A stretch of 64,000 nt of DNA from JBKECP01 sp047974765 (GTDB lineage: Bacteria > Pseudomonadota > Gammaproteobacteria > Pseudomonadales > Halieaceae), in assembly GCA_047974765.1 (NCBI GenBank), contig JBKECP010000031.1, positions 123,388 to 187,387 on the forward strand, written 5' to 3'. The notes beneath the pieces are model-generated. The model was not told the origin of the DNA and searched no databases. It saw only the letters and a program-made list of their open reading frames with translations. The first letter of the stretch is position 1; each line of letters opens with the position of its first letter. Shown here piece by piece: positions 42,686-51,707 of this stretch. Made by a program: the position numbers and the translations under genes.

Positions 42686-43990
42686 GTGACGACAACGGGT
42701 CGGGAACATATACGCTGGTTCAGGAACACCGCCCCCTACATCAATGCACACCGTCGCAAGACCTTTGTGCTGATGCTTGGAGGCGAGGCCGCCCAGCATC
42801 CAAATTTTGCCAATATCATCCACGATATCGCCCTGCTTAACAGTCTCGGTGTGCGCCTGATACTGGTCCATGGCAATCGCCCACAAATTGATGAACGCTT
42901 GCAACGCGCTGATATTGAGAGCGCTTTTCACGCCGGTATGCGTATTACCGATAGCGCCGCCATGCCACTGGTCACCGATGCCGCCGGTTCCCTGCGGGCA
43001 CAAATTGAAGCCCTGCTGTCAATGGGCCTGCCCAACTCGCCCATGCAGGGTGCCGGTATCCGTATTTGCTCTGGCAACTTTGTATCCGCCCGCCCCATCG
43101 GCGTGCTCGATGGTGTTGATTTCCAGCACACCGGTCGTGTACGGCGGGTGGATGTTACGGGTATCCGCGAACAGTTATCGGCAGGATCCATTGTATTGCT
43201 GTCACCATTGGGCTATTCACCCACGGGGGAGATTTTCAATCTGGCACTGGAAGACATCGCCATCCACTGTGCCGCAGCCATTAGTGCCGACAAACTGTTG
43301 TTATTTGGTGCCGACAAGGGGCTGGAAAACAGTGAAGGTGGATTATTGCGACAGCTGGCTGTTGGCGAAATGAACAGCATGCACTTTCGCAACGGTGAAC
43401 AAAACCGCCTCGCCGACACCGCCCGCAAAGCCTGCCTGGCCGGCGTTGAACGCTGCCAGATCGTCAGTTATCAGGACGACTGTGCTCTGCTGGAAGAACT
43501 GTTCACTCACGATGGCAGCGGCACCCTGGTAGCCAAGGACGATTACGAGCAGGCACGCTGGGCCACCATTGATGATGTTGGCGGCATTCTGGAACTGATC
43601 GAACCACTGGAACAACAGGGAGTTTTACTTAAACGCTCGCGGGAACTGCTGGAAACCGAAATCAGCCATTTTCGCCTGCTGGAACGCGATGGACGCATCA
43701 TCGCCTGCGCTGCACTCTACCCCTACCCCGAAGAAGCCTGCGGTGAAATTGCCTGTGTGGTCACCCACCCCGAATACCGCGGCGGCAAGCGCGGCGAACG
43801 CCTGCTGCGTGGACTGGAGCGTGAAGCCCGGCAACGGGGACTGGAACAGGTTTTCGTTCTCACCACCCAAACCGCCCACTGGTTTATCGAACAGGGTTTT
43901 ACTGAAAACGGGCGCGATGCACTACCGGCACAGAAGCAGAACTTTTACAATCTGCAACGCAACTCGAAGGTGTTTTTTAAACATATTTGA
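42686..43990 (+). CDS. argA: N-acetylglutamate synthase
   Basis: ArgA acetylates glutamate with acetyl-CoA, the first step of arginine synthesis. The 434-residue protein has an N-terminal amino-acid-kinase domain (VLMLGGEAAQHPNFANIIHD, LVHGNRPQIDERL) that binds the feedback inhibitor arginine. Its C-terminal GNAT domain has the acyl-CoA loop VTHPEYRGGKRGERLLRGLE. It begins with a GTG at 42686. It follows argE in the same direction by 92 bp. This is the classic two-domain bacterial enzyme. Confidence 0.95.
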   Translation: MTTTGREHIRWFRNTAPYINAHRRKTFVLMLGGEAAQHPNFANIIHDIALLNSLGVRLILVHGNRPQIDERLQRADIESAFHAGMRITDSAAMPLVTDAAGSLRAQIEALLSMGLPNSPMQGAGIRICSGNFVSARPIGVLDGVDFQHTGRVRRVDVTGIREQLSAGSIVLLSPLGYSPTGEIFNLALEDIAIHCAAAISADKLLLFGADKGLENSEGGLLRQLAVGEMNSMHFRNGEQNRLADTARKACLAGVERCQIVSYQDDCALLEELFTHDGSGTLVAKDDYEQARWATIDDVGGILELIEPLEQQGVLLKRSRELLETEISHFRLLERDGRIIACAALYPYPEEACGEIACVVTHPEYRGGKRGERLLRGLEREARQRGLEQVFVLTTQTAHWFIEQGFTENGRDALPAQKQNFYNLQRNSKVFFKHI

Positions 43991-44081
43991 GCGACCGCAG
44001 GTAAACAAGAGCTCGACTGCGGAATCCAGGATTATGCAATCAGAATTATTCACCAATATGAAAAACAACAACAGGTAGAAA

Positions 44082-45041
44082 ATGAGCAGTCCAAATTGTA
44101 TTGAAATTTGCGCCGGGGCTGGTGGTCAAGCACTTGGCTTAGAAAATGCTGGTTTTGATGCAGAAGCACTTGTTGAAATTGATGAGCGTTGTTGTGAGAC
44201 CTTGCGATTTAACCGTCCAGGCTGGAATGTCATTGAAGGCGACATCAAAGACTTCAACGGTAAGCCGTACAAGGGTGTAGATTTGTTGGCCGGTGGTGTG
44301 CCTTGCCCCCCATTTTCAAAAGCTGGCAAGCAATTGGGTAAGGATGATGAAAGAGACCTTTTCCCGGAAGCATTGCGGCTTGTAGATGAAATTCGCCCGA
44401 ATGCAGTAATGCTGGAAAATGTACGTGGTTTTCTTGATGCAGTATTTGAAGATTATCGCTTAAAGCTGAAGCGTAAGCTTCAACACATGGGTTATGTGGT
44501 GGACTGGCGCTTACTTAACGCTTCAGATTTCGGTGTTTCTCAGCTACGCCCCCGCGTTGTCATCGTAGCGATCAAGAAAGACCTTGCCGAAAACTTCCAG
44601 TGGTGTACACCTCTTGACTATAACCCCCCAACAGTGGGTGAGCTGTTGTTAGATAAAATGAAAGAAAACGGGTGGCGTGGTGCGAATAAGTGGGCAAAAC
44701 TTGCTGACGATATTGCACCAACTATTGTTGGTGGTTCTAAAAAGCATGGCGGTCCAGACTTAGGACCAACAAGAGCCAAGAAAGCTTGGGCTTCGCTGGG
44801 TGTAAACGGAATGACAATTGCGGAAGAAGCGCCCGCACGCAATTTTGTAGGAATGCCGCGCCTCACTGTTGAAATGGTTGCGCGTATTCAGGGTTTCCCG
44901 GATGACTGGAAGTTTTCAGGTCGAAAAACACCGGCATATAGACAAGTTGGTAACGCCTTCCCACCACCAGTAGCGGACGCAGTAGCAAAACAGATTAAAA
45001 GTTGTTTAACAGCCAAAAAGATTTATTCAATTGCAGGATAA
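44082..45041 (+). CDS. Type II DNA (cytosine-5) methyltransferase
   Basis: The 319-residue protein has the ordered C5-methyltransferase motifs: CAGAGGQALGLENAGF (I), GGVPCPPFSKAGKQ with the catalytic PC (IV), ENVRGF (VI), SQLRPRVVIVAI (VIII) and YRQVGNAFPPPVA (X). It protects its recognition site from the HNH nuclease encoded six bases downstream. The target-recognition region between VIII and IX is short, and the recognised sequence cannot be read from it. Codon use is more AT-rich than the flanking argA and rlmI, consistent with recent acquisition. Confidence 0.95.
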   Translation: MSSPNCIEICAGAGGQALGLENAGFDAEALVEIDERCCETLRFNRPGWNVIEGDIKDFNGKPYKGVDLLAGGVPCPPFSKAGKQLGKDDERDLFPEALRLVDEIRPNAVMLENVRGFLDAVFEDYRLKLKRKLQHMGYVVDWRLLNASDFGVSQLRPRVVIVAIKKDLAENFQWCTPLDYNPPTVGELLLDKMKENGWRGANKWAKLADDIAPTIVGGSKKHGGPDLGPTRAKKAWASLGVNGMTIAEEAPARNFVGMPRLTVEMVARIQGFPDDWKFSGRKTPAYRQVGNAFPPPVADAVAKQIKSCLTAKKIYSIAG

Positions 45042-45047
45042 GGATAG

Positions 45048-45638
45048 ATGGCGAAAAAACCGGGGGCAAGGGCAAGGCTTAGAGAACATTTTTTAGCTAA
45101 TATCGGGCGAATTATGGATTCCGGTGAGTTAAGGGAAGCATCAGGCGGCATTAGCGAATGGGCACGTAGAGTGCGGGAATTGCGCACTGAGGAAGGATAC
45201 CAAATTCTCACCCACAATGACCGAAGTGAACTAAAGCCCGGTCAATACCTGTTAGAAAACCCTAAGCCAGAACCAGCTTTTGAACGTGAAATCTCGAAAG
45301 AAACCCGCGCTTATGTTCTCGATCGAAATGGGTTTACCTGCCAAATGTGCGGAGCTGTAGCAGGTGAGCCACACCCGTATGATCCAATGAGAAAAACACG
45401 TCTTCATATTGGTCATATAGTTGATAAGTCGCAGGGTGGCGACGATGATCCAAGTAATTTAAGGGCGCTATGTTCAGTCTGCAATGAAGGTGCATCTAAC
45501 TTAACCCTTGAGCGCCCTTCAGTTCAAAAGCTAATGATTCAGGTTCGCCGTGCAAAAGGTGGTGATCAAGTAGAATTACTTAAGTGGTTAATTGCTAAAT
45601 ATCCAAAGCAGACGAAAGAAATTATCGACAGTGTTTAG
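45048..45638 (+). CDS. HNH restriction endonuclease
   Basis: The 196-residue protein pairs with the upstream methyltransferase. The N-terminal helical region (REHFLANIGRIMDSGELREA, WARRVRELRTEEGYQI) resembles that of known HNH restriction enzymes. The C-terminal HNH domain has CQMC, LHIGHIVDKSQGGDDDPSNL and CSVCNEG, giving two zinc-binding Cys pairs and the catalytic His. It presumably cuts unmethylated copies of the site. A good AAGGAT ribosome site sits in the six-base gap after the methyltransferase. Confidence 0.9.
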   Translation: MAKKPGARARLREHFLANIGRIMDSGELREASGGISEWARRVRELRTEEGYQILTHNDRSELKPGQYLLENPKPEPAFEREISKETRAYVLDRNGFTCQMCGAVAGEPHPYDPMRKTRLHIGHIVDKSQGGDDDPSNLRALCSVCNEGASNLTLERPSVQKLMIQVRRAKGGDQVELLKWLIAKYPKQTKEIIDSV

Positions 45639-45825
45639 CAGACCAAAATCAAAAGAAGGCTGCGTACCAGCAACCCCTTGGAGAGGGTCAACAGAGAGCT
45701 GAAGCGCAGAACGCGCGTAGCAACGCTGTTTCCCCAGTGAACAGTCATGCCTGCGATTAATATCCGCTGTCGAGATGAAAATCGCTGAAGAATGGCAGGT
45801 AGGAAAGACGTATTTAACGATGTAA
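45639..45825 (+). pseudogene. C-terminal relic of an IS256/mutator-family transposase, frameshifted
   Basis: Directly after the HNH stop, one frame reads IKRRLRTSNPLERVNRELKR then RTRVATLFP up to a TGA at 45738. Shifting by one base at TTTCCCC (45729-45735) continues as FPSEQSCLRLISAVEMKIAE and EWQVGKTYLTM to a TAA at 45823. Together they match the conserved end of IS256-family transposases (LRTxNxLERxNxExxRRTRVxxLFPxExSxLRLxxAxxxEIxEEWxxGxxYL). The N-terminal part is missing. An AAATTTACAGAAG-like stretch near 45848 may be the element's terminal repeat. Confidence 0.8.
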
Positions 45826-46098
45826 AACCCGGCAATCAGCTAATCGCAAATTTACAGAAGAAAAGTTGTTTTATCGGCGCCACTGCTCTTGGTGTATACG
45901 CTGCGATCGGTAAGGGGCTTGCGGGTAAATTCAACCTTGTGGCCAAGGCCGCTGTTAACGCTTTTTAACAGGTGGTGATGACCGCCAGTATTTTTGAAAA
46001 GTAAAATCAAACCTGAACTTTTCCGGGGCATCTGCGTGTTATCACACAGGCATTCCCTCGACTTAAAAGCCGTTAGCCTGTGATAAGTATTTACTGGC
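45826..46098. other. Intergenic remainder between transposase relic and rlmI
   Basis: This region contains no convincing gene. A 58-residue frame (45792-45968) starts inside the transposase relic and runs into a hydrophobic Gly/Ala-rich tail; I do not regard it as established. Near rlmI an imperfect long-range pair (TATCACACAGGC near 46039, GCCTGTGATA near 46075) could form a hairpin ending transcripts entering from either side. Confidence 0.4.
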
Positions 46099-47286
46099 CT
46101 AATAAAAGGCCTGGAAAAACAGTGCTTTTAAATACTCGGTTTCGGGAATGGCAGGATGAATGGGGTGATCAGGGCCCTGCGCACTTTGCTCAATCAGGCG
46201 CAACTGACGGCCTGTGCGCAGTGCGGCTGACTGTACCGCAGAAATAAGATCAGCCCGTGACAGATGCATCGAACAGGAAGCCGATACCAGTACGCCGCCC
46301 GGTGCCAGCAATTTCAGGCCCAGCTCATTGATACGACGATAAGCCTTGATGCCCTTGGCTAAATCCTTGCGGCGCTGAATAAAGGCTGGCGGATCAATAA
46401 TCACCAGATCAAACTGCTGCCCCTGCGCCAGCAGGGCATCCATCATCTGAGCAGCATTACCTTGCAGAGTATTAACAGCGGACAGTTTATTCAGGGTCGC
46501 ATTGGTCAATACAGCCTCCAGAGCAGAGGCCGAACTATCAACACAGGTGAGCTGGCTGGCGCCGGCTGCCATTGCCTGCAAACCCCAACCGCCAATATAG
46601 CTGTAAACATCCAGCACACGCTTGCCCGCTGCGTAAGTCTGCAAACGCGCCCTCGCCATGCGATGATCATAAAACCAGCCTGTTTTCTGGCCGCTGTATA
46701 CCGGCACCTGAAAGCGCACCCCGTTCTCTTCCAGCGGGACTGATTCAGGCACTTCGCCATGCACGACCTCAATGCACTCTTCAAGCCCGGCTTCACGGCG
46801 GCTGCGGCTATCGGCTCGCAGTAAAATACCTGCCGGAGACAGTAAACGGACAAGCTCGTTGACAATCGCTTGCTGATAACACTCAATACCGGCATTGTTG
46901 AGTTGAATGACCAGATAGTCATCGAAGCGATCCACCACCAGGCCCGGCAACAAGTCGCTGTCGCCGTAAACCAGACGATAAAAGGGCTTGTTGAAGGCCA
47001 GCTGGCGGCCAGCCAGCGCCTGAGCCAATGCCCGTGGCAGACAATCTGACAGTGAAGCTACTGCTTTGGGTGCATACAGGCGGGCACAAATCAGGCTTTT
47101 CGGCTCCATATAGGCACTGCCGAGCAACTGCCCATTACTGCCATACACGCTGACTCGATCACCTGCCGTCAGATTAGCCAGCGCTGAACGCTCGCTGTCA
47201 ACTTCGTTGGAATACACCCATAGATGACCGGCACGCAGACGGCGATCACCACCGTGTCGGAGGTAGAGTTCAGCTGGCACAGGCAT
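46099..47286 (-). CDS. rlmI: 23S rRNA (cytosine-1962-C5) methyltransferase
   Basis: The 395-residue protein has an N-terminal PUA-like RNA-binding domain (RHGGDRRLRAGHLWVYSNEV) and an EEHEE-type middle domain. Its Rossmann methyltransferase core shows VLDVYSYIGGWGLQAMAAGA (SAM site), LVIIDPPAFIQRRKD and VSASCSMHLSRADL, with the catalytic Cys in SCS. This is the RlmI/YccW architecture, which methylates C1962 of 23S rRNA. It lies 18 bp downstream of gcvH in the same direction. Confidence 0.92.
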   Translation of the reverse strand: MPVPAELYLRHGGDRRLRAGHLWVYSNEVDSERSALANLTAGDRVSVYGSNGQLLGSAYMEPKSLICARLYAPKAVASLSDCLPRALAQALAGRQLAFNKPFYRLVYGDSDLLPGLVVDRFDDYLVIQLNNAGIECYQQAIVNELVRLLSPAGILLRADSRSRREAGLEECIEVVHGEVPESVPLEENGVRFQVPVYSGQKTGWFYDHRMARARLQTYAAGKRVLDVYSYIGGWGLQAMAAGASQLTCVDSSASALEAVLTNATLNKLSAVNTLQGNAAQMMDALLAQGQQFDLVIIDPPAFIQRRKDLAKGIKAYRRINELGLKLLAPGGVLVSASCSMHLSRADLISAVQSAALRTGRQLRLIEQSAQGPDHPIHPAIPETEYLKALFFQAFY

Positions 47287-47304
47287 TAATACACAACAGG
47301 AAGG

Positions 47305-47697
47305 TCAATCTTCCCCGGCGCATTGTTTGCCGTAGCTGTCGGCATTGAGCAACTTGTCCAGCTCAGCTGCATCACTGGGCTGGAGCTTGTAGAACCAGCC
47401 ATTATTGTAAGGGTCAGCATTGACTGTCTCAGGCTCATCTTCAAGATGTGTATTGGCTGCGATCACTTCGCCTCCTATAGGGGCATAGATATCCGAGGCC
47501 GCCTTGACCGACTCAACCACACCCGCCTCATCACCGGCAGCCAGGGTATCGCCCACAGTGGGCAATTCGACAAAAACCACATCGCCCAGTGCTTCCTGTG
47601 CGTGATCGGTAATACCCACTGTGACGGTACCATCCTCCTCCAGGCGTGCCCACTCGTGACTGCTGGCGTATTTCAGTTCGCTGGGTATCTGACTCAT
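47305..47697 (-). CDS. gcvH: Glycine cleavage system H protein
   Basis: GcvH carries the lipoyl arm that shuttles the aminomethyl intermediate between the P, T and L proteins. The 130-residue protein begins SQIPSELKYASSHEWARLEE, has ITDHAQEALGDVVFVELPTVG and the lipoylation motif GVVESVKAASDIYAPI with the acceptor Lys, and ends with a C-rich tail (KQCAGED). Length is normal. No gcvT or gcvP is present in the window, so the rest of the complex must be encoded elsewhere. Confidence 0.96.
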   Translation of the reverse strand: MSQIPSELKYASSHEWARLEEDGTVTVGITDHAQEALGDVVFVELPTVGDTLAAGDEAGVVESVKAASDIYAPIGGEVIAANTHLEDEPETVNADPYNNGWFYKLQPSDAAELDKLLNADSYGKQCAGED

Positions 47698-47825
47698 GGA
47701 AGCTCCTTAACAGAAAATGGTGTATTAGGATTATGGCCTTGGGCCAATATCAATCCAGCGCCATTCTAACCACCCGTATGGTAAATCCCAAACTTGACAG
47801 TGTAATGACCACAGCCCCTGCAAAG

Positions 47826-49031
47826 CTACAAACCCATTGCATGGCGCATAATGCCAGCTTTAAGCGGACCCGAACGGCCAACCCCACTCATACCGGTATT
47901 GCGCAACCAGCGCAGTGGCAGGGCATTTTGTTCAAACAGGAACTTGAAGCCGTCCATCGCCCCCATCATCAGCAGGTTTTCACTCTTGCGCTGACGCTGG
48001 TAGCGGCGCAGCACAGCCAGCTCACCGATATCAGCGCCACGTTCATGGGCCGTGATAATTTCCTGAGCCAGGGTTTTTACATCCTTGAAACCGAGGTTGA
48101 TGCCCTGGCCCGCCAAGGGGTGGATGGTATGGGCGGCATCAGCCACCAACGCCACTCGCGGCTGCACATAGTCCACCGCATGTCGCTGACGCAGGGGGAA
48201 AGCAAAGCGTGCCGAAGCGGCCTCGATCCGGCCCAGCTGAGACTCAAAAGCATTTTCCAGCTCACGACAAAAGGCAGCGTCATCGAGAGCCAGCATGTCT
48301 TCGGCCAACGCCTCCTTGAGAGACCAGACAATCGAGCAAAGCCGACCTGCACCACCATCGTCCAGCGGCAAAAAAGCCAGTGGCCCTGTGGCCAGAAAAC
48401 GCTGGCGTGCGGTATTGCCGTGGATCTGTTCAGTTTGGACCGTTGCCACCAACGCCTGGTGGCCGTAATTCCACTCACGGGTGGCAAAATCAAGTTTTTT
48501 ACGCACACTGGACAATGCACCATCGGCGGCCACCAACAGGCGGGCACTGACCGTAGTATTGTCTTCCATCTGCAACTGAATCAGCTCACTACCAGCGCCC
48601 TGGATACTTTTTAGTCGATGCGGGGCCAGTACGCTGATATCGGATGAGGCCTTTACCTTTGCCAGCAGTGCATGGATGACGGCGCGATTCTCTACAATAT
48701 GACCCAGGTAATCCCGGTCAACTTCACGGGCATCAAACTCGATCGCACCAGTGCCTTCTCCATCCCAAACACGCATATGTGAATAAGCACTGGCACGGTA
48801 ATCAACGATGGCGGGCCAGACACCGATATGCCCGAGAAAGCCACTCGATTGCAGATTGAGAGCACTGACACGGCTGTCAAAACTGTCCACCTCGCAGTTG
48901 GTCGGCAGCTGTGGCAGGCTCAACTCACGAGCTTCAATCAAGGCGATCGACAAACCCTGACCGACAAGCGCACAGGCCAGCGCACTGCCGGCCATACCGG
49001 CTCCAACAATTGCCACATCCACCTTATCCAT
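47826..49031 (-). CDS. ubiI: UbiI/VisC-type ubiquinone biosynthesis hydroxylase
   Basis: This roughly 401-residue flavin monooxygenase starts MDKVDVAIVGAGMAGSALAC (FAD dinucleotide fold). It has the second FAD motif VALVADAAHTIHPLAGQGIN plus LGFKDVKTLAQEI, typical of UbiH/UbiF/VisC/COQ6. In ubiquinone synthesis UbiI hydroxylates C5 of the ring. I assign UbiI rather than UbiF because it follows UbiH, as in the usual ubiH-ubiI pair, but these paralogues are hard to separate by eye. ATG 49031 overlaps the ubiH stop by eight bases. Confidence 0.87.
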   Translation of the reverse strand: MDKVDVAIVGAGMAGSALACALVGQGLSIALIEARELSLPQLPTNCEVDSFDSRVSALNLQSSGFLGHIGVWPAIVDYRASAYSHMRVWDGEGTGAIEFDAREVDRDYLGHIVENRAVIHALLAKVKASSDISVLAPHRLKSIQGAGSELIQLQMEDNTTVSARLLVAADGALSSVRKKLDFATREWNYGHQALVATVQTEQIHGNTARQRFLATGPLAFLPLDDGGAGRLCSIVWSLKEALAEDMLALDDAAFCRELENAFESQLGRIEAASARFAFPLRQRHAVDYVQPRVALVADAAHTIHPLAGQGINLGFKDVKTLAQEIITAHERGADIGELAVLRRYQRQRKSENLLMMGAMDGFKFLFEQNALPLRWLRNTGMSGVGRSGPLKAGIMRHAMGL

Positions 49032-50277
49032 GCTGATCTCCCAAAGCCGCCACTCCGGCGGCATAACGCACAAATTCCTGTTTTAGTGGCGCAATCACAT
49101 CCAGCCCCGACAGCGCCATATCCCGAGCCAATCCAAGCAGAGGGTCAGAGTGCATAAACAGCTCCGGCAGTACATCACTGGCACCAATAGTGCGCACCTG
49201 ATCATTGCGCTGGGCCCGCTGATACTGCTCCAACACTTGCAGCGAACCATAATCTCCCGGTTGCTGCGCATCTGCCAGAATAGTCGCCAGTCGATCTACA
49301 TCCCGCAGCGCCAGGTTAAAGCCCTGTCCTGCTACCGGGTGCAGGGTATGAGCCGCATTACCCATCACAGCAATACCACTGCGCAGCTGCTCGCTGGCCT
49401 GCATCAGGCTAAGCGGGTAACAATGCCGCTGGCCACTGCGCAAAAAGCGCCCGAGTCGGTAGCCAAAATGATCCTGCAATGCCATCAGAAAAACATCGTC
49501 TGCCGCCTGTGCCAGCTCATTCGCACGTTCTGGTGGCAGAGTCCACACCAGTGCGCTGCGATATTCTCCAGGTTCACTTGGCAACAGCGGCAATAGTGCC
49601 AGTGGACCAGAAGCGGTAAAGCGCTCGAAGGCACGATTATTGTGGTCATGGGGGAATGTCACATTACTAATCAACGCACTCTGCTGATAGGACTTTTCAC
49701 TAACCGCCACTCCGAGGGAGCCACGCAGGCCGGAAGCAGCGCCATCAGCCACTACCAGCAGGTGGCTGCGCCAATAGTGCTCCCTATGGGCACCCTCACC
49801 AGACTTTACCAACGTCAGCATCACCGAACCGTCATCGGCAGGACTGGCAGCCGTCACCTTCGCCGGACTAATCACCTCCACCCGCCCCTGTTGACGCAGA
49901 GCGCCAATCAGCGCCTGACCCAGCCAGGCGTTTTCCACCACATAACCCAGCGCTTGCCAGCCACTTTCAGCGGCCGTCATCAACGTACTGCCAAAACGAC
50001 CGCGATTGGAAACATGAATGCTCTCAATAGGGCAAAGCCAGCGCTCCAGCTCACGCCAAATGCCCATTGATTCAAAAATGCGCCGCGTGGAATAACTGAG
50101 GGCCGTGGAACGGGCATCAAAGGAGGGGTGATAAGCAGGTACAGTGGTTGATTCGGGCAAAGGAAAACCCTCCACCAGCATAATACGCACCGTTGGTGGC
50201 AGCTTGCAGGCCAGCTGCAATGCCAGACTGATACCCACCATACCTCCACCGGCAATGACGATGTCACGCTGTTCCAT
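49024..50277 (-). CDS. ubiH: 2-octaprenyl-6-methoxyphenyl hydroxylase
   Basis: The 417-residue FAD monooxygenase has IVIAGGGMVGISLALQLA at the start, the DG-type ADGAASGLRG motif in the middle, and VMGNAAHTLHPVAGQGFNLA plus LRDVDRLATIL at the FAD ribose site. Together with its place between pepP and ubiI this identifies UbiH, which hydroxylates C1 in ubiquinone synthesis. It is translationally coupled to ubiI downstream and lies 35 bp after pepP. Confidence 0.92.
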   Translation of the reverse strand: MEQRDIVIAGGGMVGISLALQLACKLPPTVRIMLVEGFPLPESTTVPAYHPSFDARSTALSYSTRRIFESMGIWRELERWLCPIESIHVSNRGRFGSTLMTAAESGWQALGYVVENAWLGQALIGALRQQGRVEVISPAKVTAASPADDGSVMLTLVKSGEGAHREHYWRSHLLVVADGAASGLRGSLGVAVSEKSYQQSALISNVTFPHDHNNRAFERFTASGPLALLPLLPSEPGEYRSALVWTLPPERANELAQAADDVFLMALQDHFGYRLGRFLRSGQRHCYPLSLMQASEQLRSGIAVMGNAAHTLHPVAGQGFNLALRDVDRLATILADAQQPGDYGSLQVLEQYQRAQRNDQVRTIGASDVLPELFMHSDPLLGLARDMALSGLDVIAPLKQEFVRYAAGVAALGDQHG

Positions 50278-50312
50278 TATCTATTCCTACTGTTTTACAT
50301 CCATATTGTCAT

Positions 50313-51626
50313 TCACTCCGCCATTAATGCCTCAATTTCATCAGCGTGTTTGGGCGCTGCCGCTGTCAGCACCTCATAGCCATCAGCCGTTACTGCCACG
50401 CTGTCTTCGATGCGGATACCAATACCGCGCCACTGTTTGTCAACCTTGTCATTGTCTGGCGCCACATAGATACCAGGCTCCAGCGTCATTACCATACCGG
50501 GCTCCAGTACACGCCACTGTCCGCCTACGCGATAATCACCAACATCGTGCACGTCCAGACCCAGCCAGTGACCAGCTTTGTGCATATAAAAATCGCGGTA
50601 GGCGCCCTTTTCAATCAGGTTTGACACCTTCCCTTTCAGCAGACCCAGCTCAACCAAACCTTCCGTAATCACCCGCACGGTCTCATCGTGAGGCTGGTTC
50701 CAGTGATTGCCGGGGCGGATCAACGCCAATGCCGACAGCTGCGAAGCCAGCACCACATCATAAAGTGCCCGCTGATAACGATTGAAGCGGCCATTCACAG
50801 GGAAGGTGCGAGTAACATCTGCGGCATAGCCTTCCAGTTCACAACCAGCATCGATCAGTACCAGATCGCCCTTGCGCAGACGGGCGTTATTATCGATGTA
50901 GTGCAAAATACAACCATTATCACCACCACCAACGATGCTGGCATAGGCTGGATGACGGGCTCCAGCCATGGCAAATTCGTGCTGAATTTCAGCCTCCAGC
51001 TGATACTCATAAACACCTGGGCGACAAAAACGCATGGCTCGCTGATGAGCGCGTGCGGTAATATCTCCCGCCTGGCGCATGACGCGCAATTCACCCGCAC
51101 TCTTGATCAAACGCAGATCATGCAGCATATGATTGAGGTCGGTCAGCTCACCCGGCGGTACTGCACCACTGGCTTCCTTGGCCCGGATCTGATTGACCCA
51201 GCCCATAATCTGACGGTCAAAATGACTGCTGCGCCCCATTGAGTAATAAACCCGTTCGCGACCTTCAATCAGTCCCGGCAGGATGTCGTCGATATCACTG
51301 ACGGGAAAGGCATCGTCGGCATCGAGCTTTTCACACACGCCTTTGGGGCCGAGGCGACGGCCATGCCAAAGCTCCATCGAAGGATCGCGGTCACGGCAAA
51401 AAAGGACAAATTCACCGTGTTTGCGACCCGGTATCAGTACCATCACGGCATCGGGCTCAACAAAGCCTGATAAATAGTAAAAATCACTGTCCTGGCGAAA
51501 AGGATATTCCGTATCCCGGCTGCGTAACTGTTCTCTGGCTGAGGCAATGATGGCGATACTGTTGGGCTCCATCAGCGCCATCAGATGTTTGCGACGGCGG
51601 GCAAATTCAGATCGGGAAATACTCAT
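50313..51626 (-). CDS. pepP: Xaa-Pro aminopeptidase
   Basis: PepP removes N-terminal residues that precede proline. The roughly 437-residue protein has the N-terminal creatinase-like domain and the pita-bread fold with its metal ligands: LVLIDAGCELEGYAADVTRT (two Asp), HKAGHWLGLDVHDVGDYR (His), MVMTLEPGIYV (Glu) and GIGIRIEDSVAV (Glu). I used ATG 51626, where the family's SRSEFARRRKHLMALM start fits, rather than 51647. It forms the start of a pepP-ubiH-ubiI run, 60 bp after ygfB. Confidence 0.94.
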   Translation of the reverse strand: MSISRSEFARRRKHLMALMEPNSIAIIASAREQLRSRDTEYPFRQDSDFYYLSGFVEPDAVMVLIPGRKHGEFVLFCRDRDPSMELWHGRRLGPKGVCEKLDADDAFPVSDIDDILPGLIEGRERVYYSMGRSSHFDRQIMGWVNQIRAKEASGAVPPGELTDLNHMLHDLRLIKSAGELRVMRQAGDITARAHQRAMRFCRPGVYEYQLEAEIQHEFAMAGARHPAYASIVGGGDNGCILHYIDNNARLRKGDLVLIDAGCELEGYAADVTRTFPVNGRFNRYQRALYDVVLASQLSALALIRPGNHWNQPHDETVRVITEGLVELGLLKGKVSNLIEKGAYRDFYMHKAGHWLGLDVHDVGDYRVGGQWRVLEPGMVMTLEPGIYVAPDNDKVDKQWRGIGIRIEDSVAVTADGYEVLTAAAPKHADEIEALMAE

Positions 51627-51707
51627 TAAACAAACAGCCCCTGACAAACTTCAGGTAAACGTGGAAACAAGTGCGTAAACAGACAGACAGACAGATAAAT
51701 AAATGCA

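Noticed and set aside
45792..45968. A 58-residue plus-strand frame with a hydrophobic Gly/Ala-rich tail that could be a bacteriocin-like peptide.
   Set aside because: Its first codons overlap, in another frame, the clear transposase relic that runs to 45825; the ribosome site is poor and no family is recognised.
47646..48614. A 322-codon plus-strand frame across the gcvH start and ubiI.
   Set aside because: It runs antisense to two well-supported genes and matches no family.
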